A DNA stretch of 64,000 nucleotides. It comes from Sphingomonas aerolata (lineage in GTDB: Bacteria; Pseudomonadota; Alphaproteobacteria; Sphingomonadales; Sphingomonadaceae). This document shows positions 32,293 through 41,765 of the stretch, one piece after another. The notes beneath the pieces were generated by a model. The model ran no database searches, was not told where the DNA came from, and saw only the letters and a list, made by a program, of their open reading frames with translations. The DNA lies in the NCBI RefSeq assembly GCF_003046295.1, contig NZ_PZZN01000004.1, positions 1 through 64,000 on the forward strand. Direction: 5' to 3'. The translations under genes and the position numbers were made by a program. Positions within the stretch are counted from its first letter, which is position 1, and every line of letters begins with the position of its first letter.

Positions 32293-33068
32293 CCGACTAT
32301 GTCCGCCGGGCGCTGGTAGCCTCCGCCACCCCGCCGGCACAGGCCGCCGCCGCCCAGCTCGCCGATCTGGGCGACTGGGTCGAGCCCGAGGAGGCGGATG
32401 TCGTCATCGCGCTCGGCGGTGACGGGTTCATGCTGCAGACGCTCCATGCAATGCTCGAACGGCGCAAGCCTGCGGTCCCGGTCTTCGGAATGAACTTGGG
32501 CACCGTCGGCTTCCTGATGAACGAGTGGCGGCATCACGGCCTCGAAGACCGGCTTTCGCGCGCCAAGCCGTTCAAGGTCACGCCGCTCAGCATGACCGCG
32601 ACCGGAATCGACGGACGCACCCTCACCCTCCCCGCGATCAACGAGGTCTCGCTGCTGCGCGAGACGCGCCAGACCGCCAAGCTCGAGGTGACGGTCAACG
32701 ACCGCGTCGTGCTCGCCGAACTGGCCTGTGACGGCATCCTGGTCGCGACGCCCGCGGGCTCGACCGCCTACAACCTCTCCGCGCAGGGCCCGATCCTGCC
32801 GCTCGGTTCGGGCATGGTCGCGCTGACGCCGATCAGCCCGTTCCGTCCCCGGCGCTGGCGCGGTGCGATCCTGCCCGACAAGGCCCGGATCGGCATTCGC
32901 GTGCTCGACCCCGGCAAGCGCCCCGTCTCCGCGGTCGCCGACCAGCGCGAGATCCGCGACGTGGCACAGGTCGACATCTGCATGGACCGTGCGCGTGAAC
33001 TCACCCTGCTGTTCGATCCCGAGCATGCGCTCGACGACCGCATCACGATGGAACAGTTCGCAGCATAG
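32289..33068 (+). CDS. nadK: NAD kinase
   Basis: 259 residues. It phosphorylates NAD to NADP. The catalytic GGDG is at 43-46, followed by NEV and the nucleotide-binding AGSTAYNLSAQGPILP. The start is GTG overlapping the moaA stop (GTGA); no earlier ATG is possible. No biochemical link to moaA is obvious, so the pairing may only reflect shared transcription. It ends 90 nt before tRNA-Asn. Confidence 0.95.
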   Translation: MTDYVRRALVASATPPAQAAAAQLADLGDWVEPEEADVVIALGGDGFMLQTLHAMLERRKPAVPVFGMNLGTVGFLMNEWRHHGLEDRLSRAKPFKVTPLSMTATGIDGRTLTLPAINEVSLLRETRQTAKLEVTVNDRVVLAELACDGILVATPAGSTAYNLSAQGPILPLGSGMVALTPISPFRPRRWRGAILPDKARIGIRVLDPGKRPVSAVADQREIRDVAQVDICMDRARELTLLFDPEHALDDRITMEQFAA

Positions 33069-33113
33069 CCCTGGCCCCGGCGCAATTTGTTGCAGAAATC
33101 GACAAAAACCGGG

Positions 33114-33141
33114 TTGCATCGTCCAACTGGCCGTTTATAGA
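33114..33141 (+). promoter_or_regulatory. Probable sigma-70 promoter of tRNA-Asn
   Basis: TTGCAT, a 16-nt spacer, then TATAGA, 17 nt before the mature tRNA 5' end. It is the best hexamer pair in this gap and well placed for a short tRNA leader. Confidence 0.6.
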
Positions 33142-33158
33142 GCCGCCTCCGGCAACGT

Positions 33159-33233
33159 TCCCTGATAGCTCAGCGGTAGAGCTCTCGACTGTTAATCGAG
33201 TGGCCGTAGGTTCGAATCCTACTCAGGGAGCCA
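33159..33233 (+). tRNA. tRNA-Asn (anticodon GTT)
   Basis: The cloverleaf closes by eye: acceptor TCCCTGA/TCAGGGA, D stem GCTC/GAGC with loop AGCGGTA, anticodon stem CTCGA/TCGAG around CTGTTAA, T stem GTAGG/CCTAC around TTCGAAT, discriminator G and encoded CCA (33231-33233). The anticodon GTT reads AAC/AAU. No integrated element is seen next to it, although tRNA 3' ends are common attachment sites. Confidence 0.97.
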
Positions 33234-33388
33234 TTTTCAAGCCGCGAAATCTCGCTTCTGGCGAGACTCCCCGCGCCAGACCGCGGCAAGATCCCCCGAT
33301 ACACTATTTGCAATACAACCCTCGCGGCACGCATCCCGCGCGTCCGACCGGCGTTGACCCCTGACGACCAGAGCGATTGGGGCAGACG

Positions 33389-34219
33389 ATGAAATCGGTG
33401 ATTCTCCCGGGCGGCGAGACGGTGCCAGCTCTGGGCCAGGGAAGCTGGATGATGGGCGAGCGCGCCGATCGTCGCAAGGCCGAGACCGCAGCGTTGCGCG
33501 CAGGCGTCGAGTGCGGGATGACGCTGATCGACACGGCGGAGATGTACGGCGACGGCGCCGCGGAAACGCTGATCGGCGATGCGCTCCACGATGTCCGCGA
33601 CACGCTCTTCCTCGTAAGCAAGGCCTATCCCCAGAACGCCTCGCGCGATCGCCTCACCGCCGCCTGCGAGGCGAGCCTTGCGCGGCTGAGGACCGACCGG
33701 CTCGATCTGTATCTGCTGCACTGGCGCGGGTCGGTACCACTGGCCGAGACGGTCGAGGCGATGGAACGGCTCAAGACCGCGGGCAAGATCCGCCACTGGG
33801 GTGTCAGCAATCTCGATACGCAGGACATGGCCGAGCTCGCTGCAGCGGGCGGACAGGACTGCGCGACCGACCAGATCCTGTACAACCTGACGCGGCGTGG
33901 TCCCGAGCATGACCTCCTCCCCTGGCTCGACCGTCACGACATTCCCGTCATGGCCTATAGTCCGGTCGAACAGGGCCGGCTCCTCGCCGATCCGGCGCTG
34001 ACCCGGATCGCGCGCGACATCGGTGCGACGCCCGCGCAGGTCGCGCTCGCCTGGGTGCTGCAGCGCCCCGCGACGATCGCGATCCCGAAGGCCGCGAGCG
34101 TGGCGCATGTCCGCGAAAACCGGGCGGCGGCCGATCTCGTGCTGTCGGCCGACGATTTTGCCGCGCTCCACGGCGCGTTTCCCCGCCCGCGGTCGCCACA
34201 ACCGCTCGAGATGCTCTGA
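33389..34219 (+). CDS. Aldo/keto reductase
   Basis: 276 residues, an NADPH-dependent TIM-barrel oxidoreductase. The catalytic tetrad is in place: Asp48, Tyr53, Lys78 and His111 (LIDTAEMYGDG, LVSKAYP, LLHWRG). It resembles the bacterial YeaE/DkgA-like group that reduces small carbonyl compounds. The ATG behind TTGGGGCAGACG is preferred over a TTG four codons earlier. The next small gene starts 7 nt after its stop, so the two probably form an operon. Confidence 0.92.
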   Translation: MKSVILPGGETVPALGQGSWMMGERADRRKAETAALRAGVECGMTLIDTAEMYGDGAAETLIGDALHDVRDTLFLVSKAYPQNASRDRLTAACEASLARLRTDRLDLYLLHWRGSVPLAETVEAMERLKTAGKIRHWGVSNLDTQDMAELAAAGGQDCATDQILYNLTRRGPEHDLLPWLDRHDIPVMAYSPVEQGRLLADPALTRIARDIGATPAQVALAWVLQRPATIAIPKAASVAHVRENRAAADLVLSADDFAALHGAFPRPRSPQPLEML

Positions 34220-34226
34220 GCGCGGC

Positions 34227-34571
34227 ATGGCCGGCAGCACGCCCCCCAAGGCCTATCCGACGACCCCCGACGGCCGCTATTTCGTCGTCCGCGGCCGATT
34301 GTGGCGGTGCGCGGATCCGTCGCTGCCCGAAGCCGATCGTGCCGAGTTGGTGCGGGCACTGATGGCGGCGCGACGCGCGGTCGGCGTAGCCGGACGTCGG
34401 GACGATGCCGACGCGGTCGCCGCTGCACGTGCCGACGTCGATGCGGCCAAGCATGGGCTCGGCGAACGCGGCCCGGTCTGGTGGCATGACGGGTCGCCCG
34501 ACTATAACCGCCACATGGCCGCCAACACCCCCTATGCAGCTTGGTTCGCGGGAATTTCGCCGTCGATCTGA
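34227..34571 (+). CDS. Conserved hypothetical protein, 114 residues
   Basis: MAGSTPPKAYPTTPDGRYFVVRGRLWRCADPSLPE... continues with a helical Ala/Arg part and ends PVWWHDGSPDYNRHMAANTPYAAWF. I know this layout (TPDGRYFVVRGRLWR, GPVWW, FNRH/YNRH, TPYAxWF) from unnamed conserved proteobacterial proteins, with no function known. There is no signal or membrane segment. It follows the aldo/keto reductase by 7 nt and ends 31 nt before the L,D-transpeptidase gene. Confidence 0.75.
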   Translation: MAGSTPPKAYPTTPDGRYFVVRGRLWRCADPSLPEADRAELVRALMAARRAVGVAGRRDDADAVAAARADVDAAKHGLGERGPVWWHDGSPDYNRHMAANTPYAAWFAGISPSI

Positions 34572-34602
34572 GCCGATGCGGCGACTGGTACGTTGAACAG
34601 GG

Positions 34603-36258
34603 ATGACAGTGACGACCCTGCGAGCCCGGCTCGCGTCCGGCGCGATGCCGCTTGCACTCCTCCTGACGAACGGCGCCGCCGGTGCCCAGCCCGCCCAGAC
34701 TGCGCCAAGACGCGCCGCGCCCCCTGCCAAGCCGAGCGCTGCACCCGCTGCGATCGGCGGCGTCGTCATCAGCCGGCAGGCGGTGACGGACGAGACCGTC
34801 CGCGCGGTCTATACCAAGGCGAAGTGGCGTGCGGTCTGGTCGGATGCCGATGTCGCTGCGCTCAACACTGCACTCGGCGACCGCAGCCGTCACGGGCTCG
34901 ATCACGTCGCCTTCCTGCCCGACCTGCCCGCCGACGCGGCCCCGGCGGATATCGACGTCGCCCGCACGCGCGTCGCGCTCGCCTATGCCGGTGCACTGGC
35001 AAGGGGCCGCGTCGATCCGGCGACGCTGCATCAGGTCTATACCCTGCCGCGACCCAGCGTCGATCTCGCCACCGGGCTGGTCGCCGCGATCGCGCGACAC
35101 AAGGTCGAAGACTGGCTCGAAAGCCTCGCGCCGCAGGATGCCGACTATCGCCTGCTGTCCGATGCCTATCGCGTCTTCAGCGAGAAGGCGCTCAACGCGC
35201 CATCCGGCCCGGCACCGCTCGAGGCGCCCGCCCAGACGGGCGCGGCCGCGCTGATCCGCGTCGGCACCCGCGATCCGCGCGTCGCGACGATCGTCGAACA
35301 GCTGGTCGAGAGTGGCTATCTCCTCACCCCCGGCCCCGTCGCCGCGCCGACGCTGGCGCAATCCGCATCGACCATCGCCGGCCTCCAGCCGGCCACCCCG
35401 TCCAGCGCCCCGGTCTATACGCAGGCGATCGCCGACGCGATGAAGGGGCTGCAGACCGATTACGGCATCGCCGCGGACGGGATCGTCGGGCCCGAGACTC
35501 TGAAGGTCCTCAATCTCGGACCCGGTGATCGCGCGCGCGCGCTCGCGGTGGCGCTGGAGCGGCGGCGCTGGCTCGAACGGACGCCCCCGGCCACGCGGAT
35601 CGACGTCAACACCGCCGCCTCGCAACTGCGCTATTACCGCGACGGCGTGCTGGTCGATCAGCGCAAGGTGATTGTCGGCGAACCCGGTCGCGAGACGCCG
35701 GCCTTGTCGTCGCCGATCTACCGCCTCGTCGCCAACCCGACCTGGACCGTGCCCAAGTCGATCCAGAACGGCGAGATGGCCAATGTCGACGACGCCTATC
35801 TGCAGGAGCACAACATGGTCCTGCGCGACGGCTGGATCGTCCAGCAGCCCGGCCCGAGCAATGCGCTCGGCCTCGTCAAGTTCGACATGGCGAACGATCA
35901 GGCGATCTATCTGCACGACACGTCCGCCCCCGGGCTGTTCGACCGCAGCCAGCGGCATCTGAGCCATGGCTGCGTCCGCGTCGAGGATGCGATCGGCTTC
36001 GCGCAGATGCTCGCCGATGACCAGGGCGTTACCGAGGCATGGCAGACCGCGCAGGCGTCGGGCGAGATGCAGTTCGTCCCGCTGCCGCGCCGCATCCCGG
36101 TGCGGCTGCTGTACGAGAATGTCTATGTCGGCGACGCCGGCAAGGTCGCCTTCCGTACCGATCCCTATGGCTGGAACGATCCGGTCGCCGAACAGCTCGG
36201 GTTCGAGCGATCGGCGGCGCGGCGTGCCGAAGCCCGCGACATCGATATCGGCCCGTGA
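34603..36258 (+). CDS. L,D-transpeptidase (YkuD domain, YcbB-like), secreted
   Basis: 551 residues. It crosslinks peptidoglycan stems 3-3 or attaches proteins to them. A signal peptide (about 1-28) is followed by a Pro/Ala linker, a scaffold domain, a peptidoglycan-binding motif (MKGLQTDYGIAADGIVGPETLKVLN, about 281-305) and the catalytic domain with SHGCVRVED, where Cys457 is the nucleophile and the upstream His completes the site. The size and the inserted lid region fit the YcbB/LdtD class. Its 3' end is overlapped by an opposing gene (see the DUF885 protein). Confidence 0.92.
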   Translation: MTVTTLRARLASGAMPLALLLTNGAAGAQPAQTAPRRAAPPAKPSAAPAAIGGVVISRQAVTDETVRAVYTKAKWRAVWSDADVAALNTALGDRSRHGLDHVAFLPDLPADAAPADIDVARTRVALAYAGALARGRVDPATLHQVYTLPRPSVDLATGLVAAIARHKVEDWLESLAPQDADYRLLSDAYRVFSEKALNAPSGPAPLEAPAQTGAAALIRVGTRDPRVATIVEQLVESGYLLTPGPVAAPTLAQSASTIAGLQPATPSSAPVYTQAIADAMKGLQTDYGIAADGIVGPETLKVLNLGPGDRARALAVALERRRWLERTPPATRIDVNTAASQLRYYRDGVLVDQRKVIVGEPGRETPALSSPIYRLVANPTWTVPKSIQNGEMANVDDAYLQEHNMVLRDGWIVQQPGPSNALGLVKFDMANDQAIYLHDTSAPGLFDRSQRHLSHGCVRVEDAIGFAQMLADDQGVTEAWQTAQASGEMQFVPLPRRIPVRLLYENVYVGDAGKVAFRTDPYGWNDPVAEQLGFERSAARRAEARDIDIGP

Positions 36259-38101
36259 GCGTGGGGCGCAAATAGCCCCTGCTCGCGGTGATGTACCGCG
36301 TGACGTTGCCGGTCAGCACGTCGAGCGGGACGTTGCCGCCCGCGAGGACCGCCTGATTGAAGTCCCGCACGTCGAACCGCGTACCCAATTCGGCCTTGGC
36401 GCGCGTGCGCTGCGCGACGATCTCGGTTTGTCCGATCTTGTAGCCACAGGCCTGACCCGGCCAGGCGCAATAGCGCTCGACCTCGCTCACCGCGTTGCTC
36501 ATCGGCAGTCCGGTCGCGGCGACGAACTCGCGCAACGCCTGTTCGCGCGTCCAGCCCATCGCATGGATCCCGGTATCGACCACCAGCCGTACCGCACGCC
36601 ACGACAGCCCCATGAAATAGCCGAGCCGCCCCGCCGCATCGCCGTCATACAGGCCAAGCTCATCGGCAAGCTGTTCGGCATAGAGCGCCCAGCCCTCGGT
36701 ATAGGCGTTGAACGCCAGCACCGATCGGATCAGCGGCAGTTGCTGCGCATATTCCCCCTGCCAGACATGCCCGGGAATGCCCTCGTGGAATACCAGATCG
36801 GGGATCGTGACGCGGTTGTGGATCGTGGGATCGCCCAGATTGACCCAGATCTTGCCCGGGATCGATCCGTCGAGCGCGCCCGGCCCGCCATAGGCGGCGG
36901 GTGCCCCCGCCTCCTGCGCGAGCGGCATCCGCCGGATCTCGAGCCTGGCGGTCACCAGCGTGCGGAACGCCTGAGGCAGGCGCGGGCGGATCGCATCGAT
37001 CCGGCCCTGCATATAGGCGACGATCTGCTGCCTGCCGGCATCGTCGTTCGGGAAGGCGATGTCGGGCCGACGCTGCAGTTCGGCCGCGCGCTCCGCCACC
37101 GTCCCTTTGGTCAGCCCGAAGCCCTTGAGGATTCTGTCCATCCGCGCCTGCAACTCGACGAGCTGCGCACGCCCGAGCGCATGGATCTCCGCCGGGCTCC
37201 GCCGCGTCGTCGTTCCTGCGCGCAGCCCCCAGCCATACCAGGCCGCGCCATGGGGGCGCGATCCCAGCCCAGCGACGTCGGTTGCGACCGCGCGCTGCGC
37301 GGTGAGCTCCGCGATCTGCCGCTCGAGCGCAGGGACGACGGCATCGCGCACGATCTGTGTCGCACGCCGGGTCCAGTCGCCGGGGATCGCCTGCGTCTTG
37401 CGCGCGAGCGGCCCGATCAGCGGACCATCGACCGCCGCCGCCTCGGCCAGCGTACGTCGCATTCCAGCCAGCGTCTTGTCGAGCAGGAAGCCGGGCGGGA
37501 CCAGCCCCTGCTCGCGTGCGGTGCGCACCCTGCCCGTCTCGTCATCGAGCTGTTTCGCCATCGCCGTGACCCGCGCGAGATAGGCCTCGGCGTCCGCCGC
37601 AGTGCGCAGCGGCTGATCGCCGTCGAGCAGCTGCGGCACGTCGAGCCAGGCGCCGACATTCTGGATGACGGCATAGGGCGTGTTGCGCCAGTCTCCGATC
37701 GTCGCGACGCCGTAAGGCAGCGCCATCCCGTCCAGCGCGGTCTGGAATGCGCTCTGCGTCACCGAGATGCTGGTCAGCGTCGCCTGATCGATCCCGTCGC
37801 GCGGTAACCGGCCGAGCGCCGCCAGCCCGTCGGTGAGGACGCGTCGCCGCGCGGCGATGCCCGCCGGCGACCGGTCGTCGAGCTGCCCCCGCAAGGCCGC
37901 ATGCGCCCCGGTGTCGAGCCCGAGCCCGGTCGCCTTGCCGGGATCGAGCGTCAGCAGCTGCCACGCGAGGCGGTCGAGAAGAGTCGCCGCGTCGGCGGAT
38001 GTCGACGAGCGGCCGGCAGTCTGTGCGGAGACGGGTGCGGCGGCGAGCGTGGCCGCGATGCCGGCAAGCGCGTCGCGGCGGCGGAACAGGGGGTCGTTCA
38101 T
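36029..38101 (-). CDS. DUF885 family secreted protein with abnormal C-terminal run-on
   Basis: 690 residues. MNDPLFRRRDALAGIAATLAAAPVSAQ is a Tat-like signal. The family core includes HEGIPGH (439-445) and YTEGWALYAE (Glu469), a pattern that suggests a zinc metallopeptidase; the activity of the family is not established. The conserved part ends near residue 606 (NVTRYITASR). The frame then continues for about 84 Arg-rich residues that are simply antisense to the transpeptidase gene (36029-36258). A one-base change at the Tyr610 codon (TAT) would give a normal stop. The real end may therefore have been lost recently, or an error sits there. Confidence 0.82.
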   Translation of the reverse strand: MNDPLFRRRDALAGIAATLAAAPVSAQTAGRSSTSADAATLLDRLAWQLLTLDPGKATGLGLDTGAHAALRGQLDDRSPAGIAARRRVLTDGLAALGRLPRDGIDQATLTSISVTQSAFQTALDGMALPYGVATIGDWRNTPYAVIQNVGAWLDVPQLLDGDQPLRTAADAEAYLARVTAMAKQLDDETGRVRTAREQGLVPPGFLLDKTLAGMRRTLAEAAAVDGPLIGPLARKTQAIPGDWTRRATQIVRDAVVPALERQIAELTAQRAVATDVAGLGSRPHGAAWYGWGLRAGTTTRRSPAEIHALGRAQLVELQARMDRILKGFGLTKGTVAERAAELQRRPDIAFPNDDAGRQQIVAYMQGRIDAIRPRLPQAFRTLVTARLEIRRMPLAQEAGAPAAYGGPGALDGSIPGKIWVNLGDPTIHNRVTIPDLVFHEGIPGHVWQGEYAQQLPLIRSVLAFNAYTEGWALYAEQLADELGLYDGDAAGRLGYFMGLSWRAVRLVVDTGIHAMGWTREQALREFVAATGLPMSNAVSEVERYCAWPGQACGYKIGQTEIVAQRTRAKAELGTRFDVRDFNQAVLAGGNVPLDVLTGNVTRYITASRGYLRPTLTGRYRCRGLRHAAPPIARTRAVRRPDRSSHRDRYGRRPCRRRRHRHSRTAAAPGCGAAAGRTASRPTPARSAMPR

Positions 38102-38210
38102 CCTCGAAACATGGACTTGCCATCCGCCGCGGTCAAACGCGCCGCCCTGCCATCACGGTGGACAAACACCCGCCGCCGCCTAGAGGTCGGCGCGGAAAGG
38201 GCTGAGCCAC

Positions 38211-39164
38211 GTGACGATCGGACTGAAGGACATCGCTGCACGCGCCGGCGTCTCGATCGCGACGGTGTCGCGCGTCCTGTCGGGCAAGCCCGTCCGCCCC
38301 GCCTATCGCAGCCGGGTCGACGATGCGCTGGCCGCGCTCGATTATCGCCCCAATCTGGCGGCGCGGCGGCTGCGTTCGATGCGCGCGAGCGTGATCGGGC
38401 TGATCGTGCCCGATATCGGCAACCCGTTCTTCGTCGCCTTCGTCCAGGCGGTCGAGGGCTATGCCTGGCGCGAGGGGCTGCGCGTCATCCTGTGCAACAG
38501 CGGCGAGGATCCCGCGCGCGAACGCCATTACCTGCAGCTGCTCGAGGACGAGCGCGTATCGGGGATCATCCTCGCCCCGACCCGGGCCGGCGGCGTGCCG
38601 GAGACCGCGACGCCGCTCGTGCTGGTCGATCGCGTCGAGGGAACGCCGCAGGTCGACAGCGTCAAGCTCGACAATGCCGGCGCGGCGAGCGCGCTGGTCG
38701 ACGCGCTGCACGCATCGGGCTGTCGGCGGATCACCGGCCTGTTCGGCGAACGCGGCAGCACCGCGGTCGACCGCCGTCGCGGCTATGCCGCCGCGCTCGA
38801 CCGCCACGCGCTCCCCGCGCGGATCATCGACGTCCCGCACGAGCCCGCAGCGCGCGCGGCCTGCGTGCGGGCCGCGCTCGCCAACACCGCCTGCGATGCG
38901 GTGCTGGTCGGCGACACGTTCCTGATGCTCGAGGCGGCGGTCGTGTTACGCGGCCGACCCGATCCGCAGGCATCGCCCGTCCGGCTCGCGGGGTTCGACG
39001 ACGCCGCCTGGCTGCGCCTGCTCGATGCCGCACCGATCGTCATCGAGCAGCCGGTCGACGAGATGGCGCATGCCGCGCTGGCGCTGCTCGTCGAACGCAT
39101 GACCGGTGCGGGGGGCGACGCCGTCCGGCTCGTCTTCAACGGGACGATCGTCAGCCCCGCCTGA
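38211..39164 (+). CDS. LacI family transcriptional regulator
   Basis: 317 residues starting at GTG behind AAAGGG. The DNA-binding helix-turn-helix is LKDIAARAGVSIATVSRVLSG (about 4-24) with the hinge LAARRLRSMRAS. The sugar-binding, periplasmic-protein-like domain follows (VIGLIVPDIGNPFF...). The ligand is unknown. It is convergent with the sugar-porter gene, 8 nt between stops, so that transporter (with the DMT permease) is a plausible target. The palindrome at 41766-41785 in front of that operon could be its operator. Confidence 0.92.
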   Translation: MTIGLKDIAARAGVSIATVSRVLSGKPVRPAYRSRVDDALAALDYRPNLAARRLRSMRASVIGLIVPDIGNPFFVAFVQAVEGYAWREGLRVILCNSGEDPARERHYLQLLEDERVSGIILAPTRAGGVPETATPLVLVDRVEGTPQVDSVKLDNAGAASALVDALHASGCRRITGLFGERGSTAVDRRRGYAAALDRHALPARIIDVPHEPAARAACVRAALANTACDAVLVGDTFLMLEAAVVLRGRPDPQASPVRLAGFDDAAWLRLLDAAPIVIEQPVDEMAHAALALLVERMTGAGGDAVRLVFNGTIVSPA

Positions 39165-39172
39165 GGTTCAGG

Positions 39173-40642
39173 TCAGGCGGCGGCGGCGATCGCGGTTTGC
39201 CCGCGCGTCGGGCGGAACCGGCCGCTGCGCAGCGCGCTCTCGATATCCTCGAGGCTCGCGCCCGCCGTCTCGGGCACGAAGAGCAGCACGAACACGAACG
39301 ACGCCAGATTGACCCCGGCATAGACCCACATCGTTGAGCCCAGCCCGATCGCATGGACCAGCGATAGCGCGGTCCCCGTGACGATCAGGTTGCTGCCCCA
39401 CAGCATCGCCGCGTGCAGCGCGGTCGCGGGGCCGCGCATCGCCAGCGGGAACATCTCCGCGCCGAGCAGCCAGCCGCACACCTGGATGCCACCCGAATTG
39501 AAGAGCATGAACGCCAGCAGGAAGCCGATCGTCAGCCAGCCCTGCCACCCGCCATGCGCACCGCTGGCGAACATGATGCCAAGCCCGATCAGGCTGACGA
39601 CCGATCCCGGGATCATCACCAGCATCAGCCGCCGCCGCCCGATCCGGTCGACGAACAGACAGCCGAGCAGCGTCATCATCGCATAGACGATCGCGACGCC
39701 GAGGCTGGCAAGCAGCGCCGACTCCTTGCCGAACCCTACCCCCGACAGGAAGGTCGGCGCGTAGTAGATCATCATCTCCAGCCCGCCGCACTGGGTGAAG
39801 AACGCGACGCCCAGCGCCGCGATCAGCGCAGGCCGTGCCCAGCTCTGGCGAATGCCGCGCCAGCCGCTATCGGCCGGATCCGCGTCGGTCGTCGCATCGC
39901 GGATCTGGGTGACTTCGTGGCGGATCTCGCGGCGTGTGGTCCGCACGCGGCGCAGCACGTCGATCGCGGCGTGGATGCCGATATTCTCGGCGGCCCAGCG
40001 CGGGCTGCGCGGCATGAACGCCATCGCGACGAAGACAATCGCGGCGGGGATCGCCGCAACCGCGACCATCGTCCGCCAGCTCCAGACATCGTGCAGACCG
40101 AACCCGACGATGCTGGCGAGCAGGATGCCGACGCCGATCGCGACGTTGAACATCGTCACCAGATTGCCGCGACGATGCTGCGGCGCGAGTTCGGAAATAT
40201 ACATCGGCACGACCTGGGTTGATCCGCCGACCGCCATGCCCAGGAACACCCGCGCGGTGATCAGCGCGCCGACGCTCGGCGCCATCGCACAGGCGATCGC
40301 GCCAAGCGTGAACAGCGCGCTCACCCCCATCACCGACAGCTTGCGGCCGATCCGTTCGGACAGCCAGCTCGTCGCCAGCGCACCGATCACCGCGCCCGCC
40401 AGGATCGCCGCGGTGACGATCTCCTGCATGCGGTGATCCAGCCCGAACTCGTCGGTGATCGACAGCAGCGCCCCTGATATGATCCCCGTGTCATAGCCAT
40501 AGAGCGCCCCGCACACCGCGGCGACGAACGCTGCGGTTCGCAGCACCCGGTCGCCATTGGCATAGGGTTCGGGAATTCTCGGCTCGTTGCGCGCCGTCAG
40601 GCTGCGCCGCGTCAGGGATGGGGCGATGCTGTGATCTGTCAA
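39173..40642 (-). CDS. Sugar porter family MFS transporter
   Basis: 489 residues, 12 predicted membrane helices. It is a proton-coupled monosaccharide importer of the XylE/GalP/GLUT type. Family motifs are present: GYDTGIISGAL in helix 1, RIGRK after helix 2, PRSPRWAAE before the central loop (normally PESPRWL) and VPETAGASLEDIE at the end (normally PETKG). The sugar cannot be named. It is the second gene of a minus-strand pair, 34 nt after the DMT permease. Confidence 0.92.
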   Translation of the reverse strand: MTDHSIAPSLTRRSLTARNEPRIPEPYANGDRVLRTAAFVAAVCGALYGYDTGIISGALLSITDEFGLDHRMQEIVTAAILAGAVIGALATSWLSERIGRKLSVMGVSALFTLGAIACAMAPSVGALITARVFLGMAVGGSTQVVPMYISELAPQHRRGNLVTMFNVAIGVGILLASIVGFGLHDVWSWRTMVAVAAIPAAIVFVAMAFMPRSPRWAAENIGIHAAIDVLRRVRTTRREIRHEVTQIRDATTDADPADSGWRGIRQSWARPALIAALGVAFFTQCGGLEMMIYYAPTFLSGVGFGKESALLASLGVAIVYAMMTLLGCLFVDRIGRRRLMLVMIPGSVVSLIGLGIMFASGAHGGWQGWLTIGFLLAFMLFNSGGIQVCGWLLGAEMFPLAMRGPATALHAAMLWGSNLIVTGTALSLVHAIGLGSTMWVYAGVNLASFVFVLLFVPETAGASLEDIESALRSGRFRPTRGQTAIAAAA

Positions 40643-40676
40643 AACGTAAAGGACTCCGTGGTTGTCGAAAGGCTGT

Positions 40677-41612
40677 TCAGCGCGGGCGCAGCGCGAAGCG
40701 GCGACGCCAGGACGGCAGGCGGATCTGCTCGCGCGCCCAGGTCAGCAGGCCGGCGCCGATGATGACGGCAATGCCGGCAAAGGTCGGCAGGTCGACGCTC
40801 TGGTGAAACACGGTGTAGCTGAGCGCGACCGCCCAGATCATCTGGCTGTATTGCGGCGGCGCGATCCGGCTGACCGCGACGCGTTGCGCCGCGAGCATCA
40901 GCAGCGCCTGGCCGAGGATCGCGAGCAGGCCATAGCCGGCAAGCAGGACCATCTCGGCGCCGTCCGGCCAGCGAAACGCCTGCAGCCACAGCAGCGCCGC
41001 GCCGTTGATCACCAGCGGTCCGATCAGCCCCGCGCCGAGCATCGACACACGCTTCTCGCCCGCGCCACCGGCGCGAAACAGCACGATGACGATCGCGCTC
41101 GACAATGCGCACAGCATCGCCGCGCCATGGCCGAGATCGAACGCGCGCAGCCCCGGACGCAGCACCATCAGCACGCCGACGAAGCCGATCGCCACCGCCG
41201 CCCAGCGCCAGGCACCGACCTGTTCCTTCAGGAACAGCATCGACAGCAACGTCACCAGCATCGGCATCAAGAAGATCAGCGCGAACGCCTCGGGCATCGG
41301 CAGCCGCGTGAAGGCGACGACGCTCGACAGGCCGCTGATCGATGATCCGATCGCGCGCGCCAGCCATAGCGAGCGTCGTGTCGCGCTGAACACGTCAAGC
41401 AGACGGTCGCCGGGCGTCCGCACGAAGGGCAAGGCCACCAACCCGAGCAGCGCGCCAGTGAACGTCACCTGGAACGGGCTGAACGCGCCTTCGAGTAGCT
41501 GCACCGACGCGTCGCTGAACGCGAAGGCAGCATAAGCCAGGAAGGCCAGCGGCACGCCGCCGATGGCCGCCAGACGCGCGCCATGGCTCTGAATGGTAAG
41601 ATCGATGCTCAA
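40677..41612 (-). CDS. DMT superfamily (EamA) permease
   Basis: About 311 residues with ten hydrophobic helices in two EamA repeats (SSVVAFTRLPMPEAFALIFLMPMLVTLLSMLFLKEQV and QRVAVSRIAPPQYSQMIWAVALSY). Such permeases export or import small metabolites and the substrate cannot be predicted. No ATG is available near the start. TTG at 41612 (LSIDLTIQSHG) has GAGAG 6 nt before it and is preferred over GTG at 41681. It lies upstream of the sugar-porter gene in one transcript. Confidence 0.82.
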   Translation of the reverse strand: MSIDLTIQSHGARLAAIGGVPLAFLAYAAFAFSDASVQLLEGAFSPFQVTFTGALLGLVALPFVRTPGDRLLDVFSATRRSLWLARAIGSSISGLSSVVAFTRLPMPEAFALIFLMPMLVTLLSMLFLKEQVGAWRWAAVAIGFVGVLMVLRPGLRAFDLGHGAAMLCALSSAIVIVLFRAGGAGEKRVSMLGAGLIGPLVINGAALLWLQAFRWPDGAEMVLLAGYGLLAILGQALLMLAAQRVAVSRIAPPQYSQMIWAVALSYTVFHQSVDLPTFAGIAVIIGAGLLTWAREQIRLPSWRRRFALRPR

Positions 41613-41765
41613 TTGCGTCTCTCGGGCTGGCGTGGACGGTGACGACTCCCCGGAGCCGCGGGCACGAGCGAACGCCGCCACCGCCCGACGTCACCGGATA
41701 GCGGGGCGGCAAACAGCTCTGTCTCTTTGCGTATCCCGCTCCTACCGACAGCAGGTGAAGGACGC

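Noticed and set aside
33159-33233. Integration site of a mobile element at tRNA-Asn
   Set aside because: No integrase, no repeated tRNA 3' end and no change in gene content are visible on either side.
33250-33266. Hairpin TCTCGC/GCGAGA after tRNA-Asn as a terminator
   Set aside because: Only 6 bp with no T-run; too weak to call.
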